Positions 1-8,864 of a stretch of 51,396 nt of DNA are shown here, one piece after another. The DNA is taken from contig NZ_CDMK01000003.1 in NCBI RefSeq assembly GCF_001283065.1, positions 47,378 through 98,773 of the forward strand. Reading direction: 5' to 3'. The position numbers and the translations under genes were made by a program. The notes below the pieces were generated by a model. It searched no databases. It saw only the letters and a list, made by a program, of their open reading frames with translations, and was not told the origin of the DNA. Source of the DNA: Helicobacter heilmannii. GTDB taxonomy: Bacteria > Campylobacterota > Campylobacteria > Campylobacterales > Helicobacteraceae. Position 1 is the first letter of the stretch, and each line of letters opens with the position of its first letter.

Positions 1-1
1 A

Positions 2-1225
2 GAAGGGGACAAGCAAGCCCCGCACGCCAAAGCCTCAAGAAGTGCAGAAGAAGGGGATATTGTGCAAAAATGGCAAGAGGCTTTTAATGTTAAAGAGAAT
101 GAACCTTTCATTCCTAAATTTAGTCAAGAAGTGCAAGAAGCCTTAAAACCTATCTTACAGGGGCAAGAGATTAAGCTAACAAAAGGGAGCTTAGAAAAAT
201 TAGTTAAGCGCAATAGAGAAGAGTTTTTGCCTTTAATTAGACCGACACTTGAAGGGCCTGATGCTGTGGTTAAACAAGCAGACGGGGCGTTAATTTTTGT
301 TAAAGATTTTCAAGGGAAAAAGTTTTTTACCAGTGTTGCGCGCAGTGGTGATGATAGTGATAGCTGGATCATAAGAAGCAATGCGCCAAAAACGCTTAAT
401 AATTTGCAGAACAAGATTAAGGAGGGGGGAGAGGTTTTATATAGTGGCTTGCCCGAACTTCCAATAATCGCTAAGCCCGAATTACCCGCTAAAGCGTTGA
501 ATAGCGAGGCAAGTTCGACTAACTCTACCACACCCCCCCTTAAGAAACAAGAGAAAGGGGCTAAAGCTAAGCACGCAGAATATACGCAAATGATCGAGGA
601 CGCTACAAAAGAGGGGATTATTAATGAGCATAATTATAAAACGCTCTACGGTATGCTAGAAAAGTCCCCCGACCAAGTCCCCGGTTATATCGCGACAATA
701 AGACAGAATATCGCAAACGAAGCACAAGCATTGCGCAATCATCAGGCTTTCGGTGGGGGTAGTCTTTATACTCCAGAATTTAGCCCCCAAGTGAAAAAAG
801 CTTTAGAGGGGATGATGGACGACTCCACTATAGATGGGCTTTATTTGGATTTGGATCACTCAAGCAAGATTAGCTACCGCCTTAGTGAAGATTCCCCTTT
901 CATCAGTAATGACAAAGTAGGCACGCTAGAGAAAGAAGCCCCTATGGTTAAGAAGACTTTAGAAGACCCGCATTATGTGTTGCACCCCAATGAGAAGGTA
1001 TCCCCTATTGTCTTTATTAGAGAGGAGGGAGAAGGGTTTTTTGTGGTGAGTATGAGTCCATACCGGCTTGGCCAATGGGGTTTAGGGCGGGTCAATTTAG
1101 AGGAATTGGAGGCGTTTAGAAAAATTAATAAACTCACTAAAGCCCTTCAAGGTTTTAGCTTGCCCCCTAAGCCTAAGATAATACGCAAGGCAACTAAACC
1201 TAGAAGCGATAACCCCCAAATCTAG
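2..1225 (+). pseudogene. 3' part of a large BECR-type nuclease-like module protein (fragment 1)
   Basis: The frame is open from the left window edge, so this is the continuation of a longer gene and the first possible start (GTG at 62) is probably not real. Two related blocks can be seen. The first, at about residues 20-135 counted from the GTG, runs FxPxFS..V..AL, then TLEGPDAVVK, LIFVKDFQGKKFF and WIIRSNAPKTLN. A weaker copy at about residues 235-345 contains TPEFSPQVKKAL, VKKTLEDPHYVL and IVFIREEGEGFFVVS. This pattern resembles the phage-type Barnase-EndoU-ColicinE5/D-RelE (PBECR/DUF3519) modules seen in Helicobacter mobile elements; the family call is from memory. The frame stops at 1225, but the same protein continues in another frame from about 1213, so I read a frameshift. 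Confidence 0.55.
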
Positions 1226-1938
1226 AGCTCATCAGCAACACGCCTACAATTAAAGCAAGCAAAGAGGACATCACGCCAGAGTTTTTAGAGGAGGTGAAGA
1301 AGCGCAAGAATGAGAAGGTGTGGATAGGGGAACTCACTAACCCACAAATCCTTGAGCAACTAGGGTTTAACACAGACAAGCCCGTTAAAATGTTGTTTGA
1401 TGGGGATGCGTTAAGGCATATTGAGAGCCGGCATGGAGTTGAAGCACCTATGGTGAAGGATAGGGGGCAACCAGCGGTGGAGCTAGAAGACATTAAAAAT
1501 TACCCTGAAATCGTGAATAATGCGGATTTGATGAAAGTAGAAAATACCAGCATGGGTAAGCGGTTAGTGATTGGCAAGCAAATTAACGGGTATATGGCGG
1601 TGGTGGAAGTGATAGGCACCAAAAACAACCAATTAACCCTAAAGATGATGTATAAAGAAAATGGCAAGCTAAAAAATGCCAAAGAGTTTAAAGAGTCCAT
1701 CAGTAACCACAATGTGGCGGATTCACGCCCGTTACATACGGGTGATTCCTTAGATACTGCTATGGACGCGACTAACCCTACCACCCAAGAGGTTAAAAGT
1801 CAAGAGCGCGCACCTAAGGTGGAAGACCCCCAAGTAAAAGCGCTTAGACAAACCGTCATTAATGACTTAGGTGGGAATGCTTATAAGCCCCTAAAGTCTG
1901 CTATCTTGCCTAAAGAGGAGCTATTTAAACAACTTTAA
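1213..1938 (+). pseudogene. BECR-type nuclease-like module protein (fragment 2)
   Basis: This frame opens directly after the stop at 1210-1212 and continues the protein of the preceding fragment. The first in-frame start would be GTG at 1294. Residues about 25-60 from that GTG contain FDGDALRHIESRHG, a basic/histidine motif that resembles the active region of PBECR4-type ribonuclease-like domains. A beta-rich stretch follows (VIGKQINGYMAVVEVIG, then LTLKMMYKENGKL), as expected for a BECR fold. The fragment ends at LFKQL followed by TAA, while an overlapping frame carries on from about 1922, so a second frameshift is inferred. With both lesions the gene is unlikely to make one full-length product, though the individual modules could still be translated separately. 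Confidence 0.5.
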
Positions 1939-2431
1939 GGGCTATGCGCACTTTGGCAAAGACTTTACCCAATACAGAGATAAGGGGCTAGAGGCGCTGA
2001 AGTATGTTGCCAAGAGAAGACAAGGGCAAGTGAGCGGGGCCTATTATAGGCAAGATTTAGGGGCAATTGATATAGGCTATGCGCTGCCTGTAAAAGGCAC
2101 AGAGGGGCTAAAAAGTGTCTTGGCAGGCCAGTGGAGCCAGCGCATGGATGCAGAAAACAATATCTACTACTGGACGCAAGCCTTAAGGGCTTTTGAGGGG
2201 GAGAAAGACAGCGAACGCATTTTACACGCGGTGGATAGGATCATTAGGGAAGGCACTTACAGCTTTGAGGACAAGCATCACATCTTAAATCTAGAGTTAG
2301 AAAACGGCCTTTATAAGCTCGAGCTTTTCCCCATAAGCTTAGATCAACCTAGCCACTTTTTCCCTATAGGTATTCAATACCACCATAAGCCCAAACCCAC
2401 AGACCCCAATAACCCCATGGAGCGGGAGTAG
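1922..2431 (+). pseudogene. DUF3519-like (barnase/colicin E5-type) C-terminal module (fragment 3)
   Basis: Continuation of fragment 2 in the next frame, running to a TAG at 2429-2431. It begins NNFKGYAHFGKDF and continues GAYYRQDLGAIDIG and then GLKSVLAG. This is the pattern I associate with Helicobacter DUF3519 proteins, annotated as putative barnase/colicin E5-family endoribonucleases. GTG at 2030 could start a 133-residue product, but the homology extends about 100 bases further upstream. It appears to be the C-terminus of a large phage- or ICE-associated protein. Nothing downstream shows an immunity gene. Confidence 0.5.
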
Positions 2432-2616
2432 CGTTAAATGAGCTTTAAAACGGCTTTAAACAGCGATGATGGTTTAAAAGGTTAAATACCCTAATGCTTA
2501 TCTATGGATTGTAACACCAAACAGGAGACTCAGAGGTCATAGATCAACAATGATTTTTCTGTGCTTAAAAAACACAATGGTCAGGAAAATGAAAATGGGC
2601 AAAAGAGAGATCCTTG

Positions 2617-3245
2617 GAGAACATCACTTTAATTAAAATCTTTGAAGTCTTTGGTTTTCTCTGAGCTTAATATTAAAGGCGACCGCGTGGTTTTTATTGA
2701 AATCATGGACTACAATATCTTTAATGTTTAGCAAGAAATTTACCGCAAGGGCAAGACCCCGTTCGTGTTTTTACCCATTGGTGGACTGGGCAAGTCCGAT
2801 AAGGGTGGCCCAACTCCCCTATTCAGTCAAAATAGACAAGCTAGAATAGAGGACATTAACACTTTTGTGGCACAGATGGCATTGAACACCCTTTTTTATT
2901 GGCAAATTGTGATGGGGTGGGTCGGGCGAGGGGGTGCAAGATAACCCTAATTTTCATGTGAACATCGTCACACTCAAGGATGCCTTTATGGAGGGAGAGA
3001 GGGCTAAAACAGGTTTTGAAAACTTGTGCAACAAGACAAACATCGAACTTAAAACCCTTTTTACTCAAGAGGATCGAGAAAAATTCAGTTTCAAAAACAC
3101 CAAAAAGCCCCAGATTAGCAGTGCAGTCTCCAGCCACTTTAAAAACACATCTAGAATTGCTAGACTCGCCACTCACAGAAGAGACAATCAAGAATCTAAA
3201 CGGGCCTTGTTTGATTTTCTCGAGAGTCGGTTGACAGGGCTCTAA
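2617..3245 (+). pseudogene. Decayed gene of unknown function
   Basis: Coherent protein-like sequence can be read only by changing frame. The pieces are LIKIFEVF (about 2630), then ELNIKGDRVVFIEIMDYN up to an in-frame TAG near 2728. The same frame resumes with GKTPFVFLPIGGLGKSDKGG and FVAQMALNTLF up to TAA at about 2943. An overlapping third frame (GTG 2934 to TAA 3245) contains NIVTLKDAFMEGER, then NTKKPQISSAV, and ends KRALFDFLESRLTGL. At least two frameshifts and one internal stop are needed to connect them. I do not recognise the family. It lies between the BECR-module remnant and the HpaA-like genes and may belong to the same eroded accessory element. Confidence 0.4.
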
Positions 3246-3255
3246 AACACCTCCA

Positions 3256-3277
3256 AAGATGGGCTAATGATGGGCTA
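3256..3277. repeat. Short tandem direct repeat
   Basis: An 11-base unit, GATGGGCTAAT, occurs twice back to back just after the end of the decayed gene that stops at 3245. The rest of the roughly 270-base gap up to 3518 shows no gene that I can support. Confidence 0.5.
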
Positions 3278-3518
3278 ATAAAGCAACTTCGCAGGCTTTT
3301 ACTGTGCCAAGCTAAAAGCACACAACCCACACCCCGCCCGCAATGCCTTTGCACACAAGAAAGGGTGTGACTTGTAAGCCTTGCTAAAAGTCCAGCTACC
3401 AAAGACTCAAAAGTAAATATATAGTCTTGGTGCTGCATGCCCCATAACCTTAACCTAGGGTTTTCGCTGGGATTTATGGTAGATTGTGCTTTGTTGGCCA
3501 CTTTGCTTGTACTCAAGA

Positions 3519-4316
3519 CTACTTCCTCATTTGGTCGATCACTTGCCTATACCGCTTCAAATTGGCGGTTTGTGCCCAAGAAACCACCTTTTCGAGCACC
3601 ACTTTATACACCTTATTGAGGATTTTATGGACAGCATCGTCATGATTTTTGTCCACAGGTCCACCCACATCACCATTATCTTCTTTGTCTGCTGTGTCGC
3701 CAAGGCTGACGGAGCTCGCCCCTGCAAACCCGCTTAAAATCACCGATTCTTGGAAGTTAGAGTAGGTGATGGCGTGTTCCGCGCCAATATTGATGGGGAT
3801 GATGTGCGTGGTGCGCCCCGTTTTGGGTTCAACAAATTGTAAGATCACCGCTCCAGCACTTTCATCCACCTTTGTTTTGATATGGGTGTCCTGGGGATTT
3901 GTTGTGTTGATGTCGGCATTTTCTAGAATGCCAATCCACCCCTTGATCTTTAAGAGAGAGTAGACCGTGTCCTTTTGGGTAGGAGTGAAGTCTTTAGCGG
4001 AATCAATGCGTATGATGGTGTAACCCTTTTTTTGGAGAATTTCCTGGATTTGCGCCACTAGGGCGTTTTGGAATTTAGCGATGTAGGGCTTGACATTTTC
4101 ATCGGCTTGGATGTGGGGAGGTAAAATCGCCGTGATATGGTCGTTTAAAGGTTCTTGGTTGATGTGAATAGGGTAGTTAAAGTCGATGGGAGATACATTT
4201 ATCTTGGGATGTGCTCGGTTGCTTGCGCTCTGAGTTCCTGTGTCTGTGGCACAGCCAAAAAACATGAGAGAAATACCCATCAATGCCGATACAATGCCCT
4301 TTGTGTGTATTTGCAT
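3519..4316 (-). CDS. HpaA-family lipoprotein (copy 1)
   Basis: A 265-residue predicted lipoprotein. A basic N-terminus and hydrophobic core lead to a lipobox (FFGC, Cys at about 22), so it should be lipidated after signal peptidase II cleavage. The mature part resembles Helicobacter HpaA (neuraminyllactose-binding haemagglutinin homologue). It has a FNYP strand near the start, the segment AKFQNALVAQIQEILQKKGY, and a C-terminal helix with NKVYKVVLEKVVSW. It ends YRQVIDQMRK, close to copy 3 (YRRVIDQIRK). H. pylori HpaA is a surface and flagellar-sheath lipoprotein; the ligand here is unknown. It is one of three copies within 4 kb, all on the same strand, and is intact. Confidence 0.8.
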   Translation of the reverse strand: MQIHTKGIVSALMGISLMFFGCATDTGTQSASNRAHPKINVSPIDFNYPIHINQEPLNDHITAILPPHIQADENVKPYIAKFQNALVAQIQEILQKKGYTIIRIDSAKDFTPTQKDTVYSLLKIKGWIGILENADINTTNPQDTHIKTKVDESAGAVILQFVEPKTGRTTHIIPINIGAEHAITYSNFQESVILSGFAGASSVSLGDTADKEDNGDVGGPVDKNHDDAVHKILNKVYKVVLEKVVSWAQTANLKRYRQVIDQMRK

Positions 4317-4643
4317 AAATGTCCTTTAATCTTTCGTAGTTGCTATAAGAGTGAAAAAGAGCCAAAATTTGGCTAAAAGGGCTTGTAAAAGAGGTTTATA
4401 GCCACAATAACCCGCACTTGCTTGCCTTGTTGCCATACCAAGACCTTTAAGAGATATAAATAAACCCCAAATGCTAGCACAAAGGCCATAACTTGTCAAA
4501 TCATGCGCTTTGCATGTGGGGAGTCACAACACCCAAGTCAAACCCATTTTGATCCACTTGTTAAAGATAGGGTAGGGTGGAGGAATAGCCGGAATTTGCG
4601 GTGGGTTTTGTGCTCTGCTTGTAACCCACCTGTGGTAGCTGTG
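4317..4643. other. Intergenic gap between HpaA-like copies 1 and 2
   Basis: About 330 bases between two minus-strand HpaA-like loci. It should hold the promoter of copy 1, whose start is at 4316, but I cannot assign a convincing -10 box. Short open frames here show no recognisable family and I do not call them genes. Confidence 0.4.
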
Positions 4644-5403
4644 CTACTTTTTGATTTGGTCGATCGCGTTTCGGTATTGTTCTAGATTGGTGTTGGTTAC
4701 CCAATGCACCAATTTCTGCACCACAGCTCTGTACATTTCACTGAGAATTTTACGGATGGCATCGTTGTGGTTTTTATCCAGTGTGCTATGACTGATAGAG
4801 CTAGCCCCCTCATAGCCACCAGAGTTGGTCTTGTTTGGCGTAAGAGTGGACAAGGGCTTGCTTAGCACCCACATTGATGGCAAAGTTGTGTGTGGTGCGT
4901 CCTGTTTTAGGTTCAAAGAATTTAAAGATGACCGCCCCTGCACTTTGGTCTACAATGCCCTTCATACCGGTATCCTTAAGGTTCTCTGTGTCCATATCTG
5001 CATCTTCTAAGACCCCCATCCATCCCCTGATTTTCAAAATAGAGGAGATGTTCATTTTCTGCTCAGCACTGAGATTTTGTACATCTGCTAGGCGGATGAT
5101 GTGGTAACCCTTTTTCTCTAGGATTTCTTGGACTTGCTTTGCCAATGCACTTTGGAATTGGTTGATGTAGGGCTGGACATTTTCACCTGCTTGGATGTTT
5201 GGGGTTAAAATGGCGATGGTGTGGTTATTGGAAGTCTCTTGCTCGAGATTGACAGGATAGTTGAAGTTTAAGGGAACTGAACTACTGGTCACGGTGCGCT
5301 TGTGGGCTTAGCTGTGGGCTTTATACCTGTGTGGCACAGCCAGAAAGGGCAAAAGACACACCCGCTAAGATGAATAAAAGGGGGTTTATGTGTTTTCGCA
5401 TAG
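4644..5403 (-). pseudogene. HpaA-family lipoprotein, frameshifted (copy 2)
   Basis: Three pieces together cover an HpaA-like lipoprotein. An ATG at about 5403 starts a signal peptide with lipobox LSGC that runs into TAA a few codons later (CATQV then stop). A second frame (about 5292 down to 4810) carries the body, including LNFNYPVNLEQE, then KQVQEILEKKGYHIIRL, LKIRGWMGVLEDADM and FEPKTGRTTH. A third frame, from about 4835 down to 4644, carries the C-terminus, GGYEGASSISHS to YRNAIDQIKK. The breaks fall after the lipobox and near 4815-4835. Its pieces align with copies 1 and 3. It is probably inactive, although a switchable state is not excluded. Confidence 0.75.
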
Positions 5404-5454
5404 ACTTCCTTTGAAATTTAAAATGGTGAAAAAACAAATACAGGGGCGTGGTGT

Positions 5455-5638
5455 AGAGTTTTTTGGTTAATGTTGGGTTAAAAATTTACATAAAAATCAA
5501 CTTCTACAACGAAATCGACCGCCCCCAGCAAAGAGGCATGTTTCAATTTTTTGATTGTGCTTTCATTGGAAAGCCCATTGATAGGGATTTCATTAAACCC
5601 CTAAGTCATCTCATCACATACATCAAAGATAAACTATG
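5455..5638 (+). pseudogene. C-terminal remnant of an unidentified gene upstream of the methyltransferase
   Basis: An open frame without a start follows a TAG at about 5452 and reads LKIYIKINFYNEIDRPQQRG, then FQFFDCAFIGKPIDRDF, and ends YIKDKL followed by TGA. Its stop overlaps the ATG of the methyltransferase (ATGA). Such coupling is typical of two-gene restriction-modification operons, so I infer this is the tail of the former restriction endonuclease gene. I cannot identify the endonuclease family from the tail alone. Confidence 0.4.
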
Positions 5639-6694
5639 ATCGCCAGTATTTATCATCCAAAATACGATTTTTTGGGGCAGAGCTATGCGTCCTTTACCCC
5701 CAATCTGCATAAATACCCAGCCACGATGTTGCCCCAGATTGGTTTAAAATTACTCCAAGAATTTAAAGCCCAAAAGACAAACTTGCTCGATCCTTATTGC
5801 GGGAGTGGCAGCAGCTTTATCAGTGCTTTAGAATATGGGATCAAGGACCTTAGCGGTTTCGATCTCAACCCTTTAGCCATCCTCATAAGCAGGGCTAAAT
5901 TGAGCCACATAGACAAAACCGAACTTTTAGACGAAAAAGAGTCCTTGCTTGAATCGATGACACAACCACATGCCGTTGTGGATGTCCCCATCACAAACGC
6001 CCATTTTTGGATAGAAGAACAGGCACAACAAGATTTGAGCAGTATTTTTCACCACATCAGCCAAGTCAAAAGCCTAGCTAAAACTCTTTTTCTGCTGGCC
6101 TTTAGCGAAACTTTAAGGGAAGTGAGCTACACACGCAACAACGAATTTAAGCTTTTTAGGATGAAAAACCACCAAGAGTATAAGCCAAACACCTATGGAG
6201 TTTTTCGCCAAAAGTTAGAGACCACTACCGAGTATTATCTGCATTTTTACCAACGGCACACAAAGGACATTGTCTTTAATCTCTACAATTCTAGTTTTCA
6301 GGCACACCACAAGACTTTTGACACTCTGCTGACCAGCCCACCCTATGGGGATTCTAAAACCACCGTGGCCTATGGGCAGTTTAGCACCTTCATTAATGAG
6401 TGGTTAGGTTTTAAGGACGCACGGAAATTAGACACAAAACTCTTAGGGGGCTTGAGGGCGAAAACGCTTTACACAAAAGGGAGTGTGGGCGATGCCATCC
6501 AAGAGATCGCAAAATTGGATTTAAAAAGAGCTTTGGAGGTTTCCAGTTTTTATGCTGATCTAGAGCAGAGCATCCACCATATCTTGCCCTCTTTGGCAAG
6601 CGGGGCTTTGATGTTTTTTGTGGTGGGGAATCGGTGTGTGAAAAATTTAACATTTGCATGGAGAAAGACAAGGGTGGAAAAACCTCATCACTAG
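5636..6694 (+). CDS. DNA methyltransferase, probably truncated at the C-terminus
   Basis: S-adenosylmethionine-dependent DNA methyltransferase, 352 residues. The cofactor-binding motif is DPYCGSGSS at about residues 52-60, with FDLNPLA about 20 residues later. The catalytic motif TSPPYGDS lies at about 233-240 and is of the type found in N4-cytosine and some N6-adenine enzymes. The usual closing strand is recognisable as MFFVVGNR near 330, but the next 20 residues (ending VEKPHH) look unrelated to the family, so the last part is probably lost through a frameshift or recombination. ATG 5636 overlaps the stop of an upstream remnant. Recognition sequence and activity cannot be inferred. It sits between two HpaA-like loci. 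Confidence 0.75.
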   Translation: MIASIYHPKYDFLGQSYASFTPNLHKYPATMLPQIGLKLLQEFKAQKTNLLDPYCGSGSSFISALEYGIKDLSGFDLNPLAILISRAKLSHIDKTELLDEKESLLESMTQPHAVVDVPITNAHFWIEEQAQQDLSSIFHHISQVKSLAKTLFLLAFSETLREVSYTRNNEFKLFRMKNHQEYKPNTYGVFRQKLETTTEYYLHFYQRHTKDIVFNLYNSSFQAHHKTFDTLLTSPPYGDSKTTVAYGQFSTFINEWLGFKDARKLDTKLLGGLRAKTLYTKGSVGDAIQEIAKLDLKRALEVSSFYADLEQSIHHILPSLASGALMFFVVGNRCVKNLTFAWRKTRVEKPHH

Positions 6695-6801
6695 GCTAGA
6701 AGGAGATTGATATGGGTGAAAGGATGCACACGCTTGGTGTTGCTTTAGCTATTTGAGCCCAACAGTGTGGTGCAGCAAGGCCTAACCATATATGTGAAAG
6801 T

Positions 6802-7593
6802 CTATTTCCTAATTTGGTCGATCACCCTTCTATATTGTGCCAAGTCCGTATTTGTCACCCAATAAACCATTTTTTTGATCACAAATCCATAAACCTTATT
6901 AAGAACGGTGCGGATAGCTTCTTGGTGCCTCCTCTGCATTTCAGCATGACTTGGGATGTTTGTCTCTGCAAGATTCTCTAGACTTGCCCCGCGGCTGATC
7001 GCGTTGGCTCCACTAAAACCATCCACTTTGATCTCTTGTGGAGAATGGGAATAAGCGATGGCGTGTTCTGCGCCTATGTTGATGGCAACGATGTGGGTGG
7101 TCCGCCCCGTTTTGGGCTCAAAGAATTTAAACCAAATAGCCCCTGCACTTTGGTCTATAGTGGTGTCCATGTTGGTGTCTTGTGGGTCGTTGATGTTGAT
7201 GTCAGCATCTTCTAAGACTCCCATCCATCCCTTGATTTTTAAAATGGTGTAGATGTTGTTTTTTTGCTCTGGAGTTAACTGTTGCTCTGATTCAAGGTGG
7301 ATGATGATGTAGCCCTTTTTTTGGAAGATTTCTTGAATCTGCCTTTCTAATGCGTTTTGGAACTTAGAGATGTAGGGCTGGACATTTTCATCGGCTTGGA
7401 TGTTTGGGGTTAAAATGGCGATGGTGTGGTGGTTGGCCTCTTCTTGGTTGATATCGATGCGGCGGTTAAAGTCAAGGGAGACAATACTCTTTTTTGCATT
7501 GGCTGTAGTGGATGCCATGTTTGTGGCGCAACCTGAGAGTGCTAGGGATATTCCCAACAACGCCCATAAAACACTCTTGGTGATTTTTTGCAT
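6802..7593 (-). CDS. HpaA-family lipoprotein (copy 3)
   Basis: A 263-residue predicted lipoprotein starting at ATG 7593. The signal peptide ends at lipobox LSGC (Cys about 22). The body follows the same plan as the two other copies: LDFNRRIDINQEE, then NALERQIQEIFQKKGY, LKIKGWMGVLEDADI, FEPKTGRTTHI and the C-terminal YRRVIDQIRK. It is closer to the broken copy 2 than to copy 1 in the central segment (ILKIKGWMGVLEDADI against ILKIRGWMGVLEDADM). It appears intact. A role in adhesion is inferred from H. pylori HpaA and is unproven for these divergent copies. The restriction-modification remnant lies between it and copy 2. Confidence 0.8.
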   Translation of the reverse strand: MQKITKSVLWALLGISLALSGCATNMASTTANAKKSIVSLDFNRRIDINQEEANHHTIAILTPNIQADENVQPYISKFQNALERQIQEIFQKKGYIIIHLESEQQLTPEQKNNIYTILKIKGWMGVLEDADININDPQDTNMDTTIDQSAGAIWFKFFEPKTGRTTHIVAINIGAEHAIAYSHSPQEIKVDGFSGANAISRGASLENLAETNIPSHAEMQRRHQEAIRTVLNKVYGFVIKKMVYWVTNTDLAQYRRVIDQIRK

Positions 7594-7609
7594 GGGGCTC
7601 CTTACTTAA

Positions 7610-8808
7610 AAATCCCCTATTGTAAGGTTTTCTTTGTTAATGTCTATTTAAGGCACTATTAAAAATTAAAAATAAAGATACACTCAATATTAGATGGTGC
7701 AAGGGCCTTCAACACACCTGAATGCCATCTTATGGTGCCGAACCCCTAGACACAGTGCTGATAAAACCTACAAGAAATGTCACAAGGAGCATTTAGCAAC
7801 ACAAAATTCCTAAAAAAGACGGTGGTTCGCTTGGTTTGCAAGAATAAGCCATTTATTGTTCTGAGATAATAAAGCTAGTTTCTACAGCATCTCAAAAGAA
7901 AATAACATAACATGGGTTAAACTGTGCGTTGGACATGGGAAAGTTGGGGTTGCAAAGTTCTCTCCTTTTTGGGTAGTGCACTGCGTTTTATCATTGAACT
8001 AGGGTGTTGCCTATCTTTAGTGAATTTGTGATCATACAGGTTATAGTCGTTGCAAGAACAAAGCAACTTCAGCTAGATACAAATCCCTTTAATAGACAAC
8101 ATCAGTGTGGGCAACTTTCCATCTGTCATCTTGCTCTTGTCCTGTATGGCTTAAGAGCATTAGGAAAAAAGTTTTTAGAAGACAGCGACAGCCACAGCTA
8201 GATCACCTAGACAATGTATGGTGACTGGCTTGTTTTACTTGGATGCAACTTTTGGTTATCTATGTGTTCTTGATGTGGGTTGGCAAAGGAACCTCTTAAA
8301 AAGGTGATAAAATCTAGCGTAAACTCTATTTTAAAGAACAATGTGGTCGCCACAGTAGCAGTCATTATCATCAATAATATGATGGCAGTAATCCAGCTGG
8401 TGTGAGAACAAGATTTCTAACATGCAATGCCTAAAAGCATCGTGGAGGGGGGTGTGGTGGTGTGGCCTGGGGGTGTGGCTAGGCCGCTCTCACTGGGTTT
8501 TGTTGGCAAAGCCACTTGGGTGAGCACCATCAAGATAGAGTATGGATTTACACCTAGCTTTAGCTAAGTTGGACTAAGGTTAACATTGCAATCTTATGCC
8601 AGTATCCAAATTACAATCGGGGTAAAGTCCTTGTGGTTGGAGCATCCATTTTTTGGAATAGGGAATACAAGACTCCAATGTGGAGTTGACTCAAAACCAC
8701 GATCCTTGCTAAAGTTAGAATCCTCTAACTTTAGTCTAGCAAGCAGGGGCAGAGCTGTTGCAAAAAATGTCCTGGCCGTGGCAAACAATCCATAAGCAAC
8801 TTAAGTAA
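7610..8808. other. Long stretch without a recognisable gene
   Basis: About 1.2 kb between the third HpaA-like gene and the His-rich secreted protein gene. Only short open frames are present (65-70 codons, for example near 8004-8201 and 8586-8795), with stops in all frames and no family I can name. One open frame near 8420-8570 reads protein-like for about 45 codons (it includes GGVVVWPGGVARPLSLGFVG) but has no clear start or partner. I read the stretch as old decayed coding DNA. It contains a perfect hairpin at 8709-8734. Confidence 0.4.
8709..8734. repeat. Perfect inverted repeat (hairpin)
   Basis: CTAAAGTTAGA, four bases (ATCC), then TCTAACTTTAG: 11-base arms with no mismatch. The flanks TTG and, after a small insertion, TAGCAA extend the symmetry imperfectly. 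No T-run follows, so it is not a standard intrinsic terminator. It could be the end of a decayed small mobile element or an RNA hairpin. Confidence 0.6.
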
Positions 8809-8864
8809 CTGGTGCACCATAGGAGATATAAAATCCCCCTAGGCTTAAGCATTGGATAGGTTTA

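Noticed and set aside
4155-4376. Plus-strand open frame over the 5' end of HpaA-like copy 1
   Set aside because: It runs antisense to the signal peptide and promoter region of a better-supported gene and has no motif.
8004-8201. 65-codon frame in the gene desert
   Set aside because: No ribosome site, no family resemblance, and length within chance expectation.
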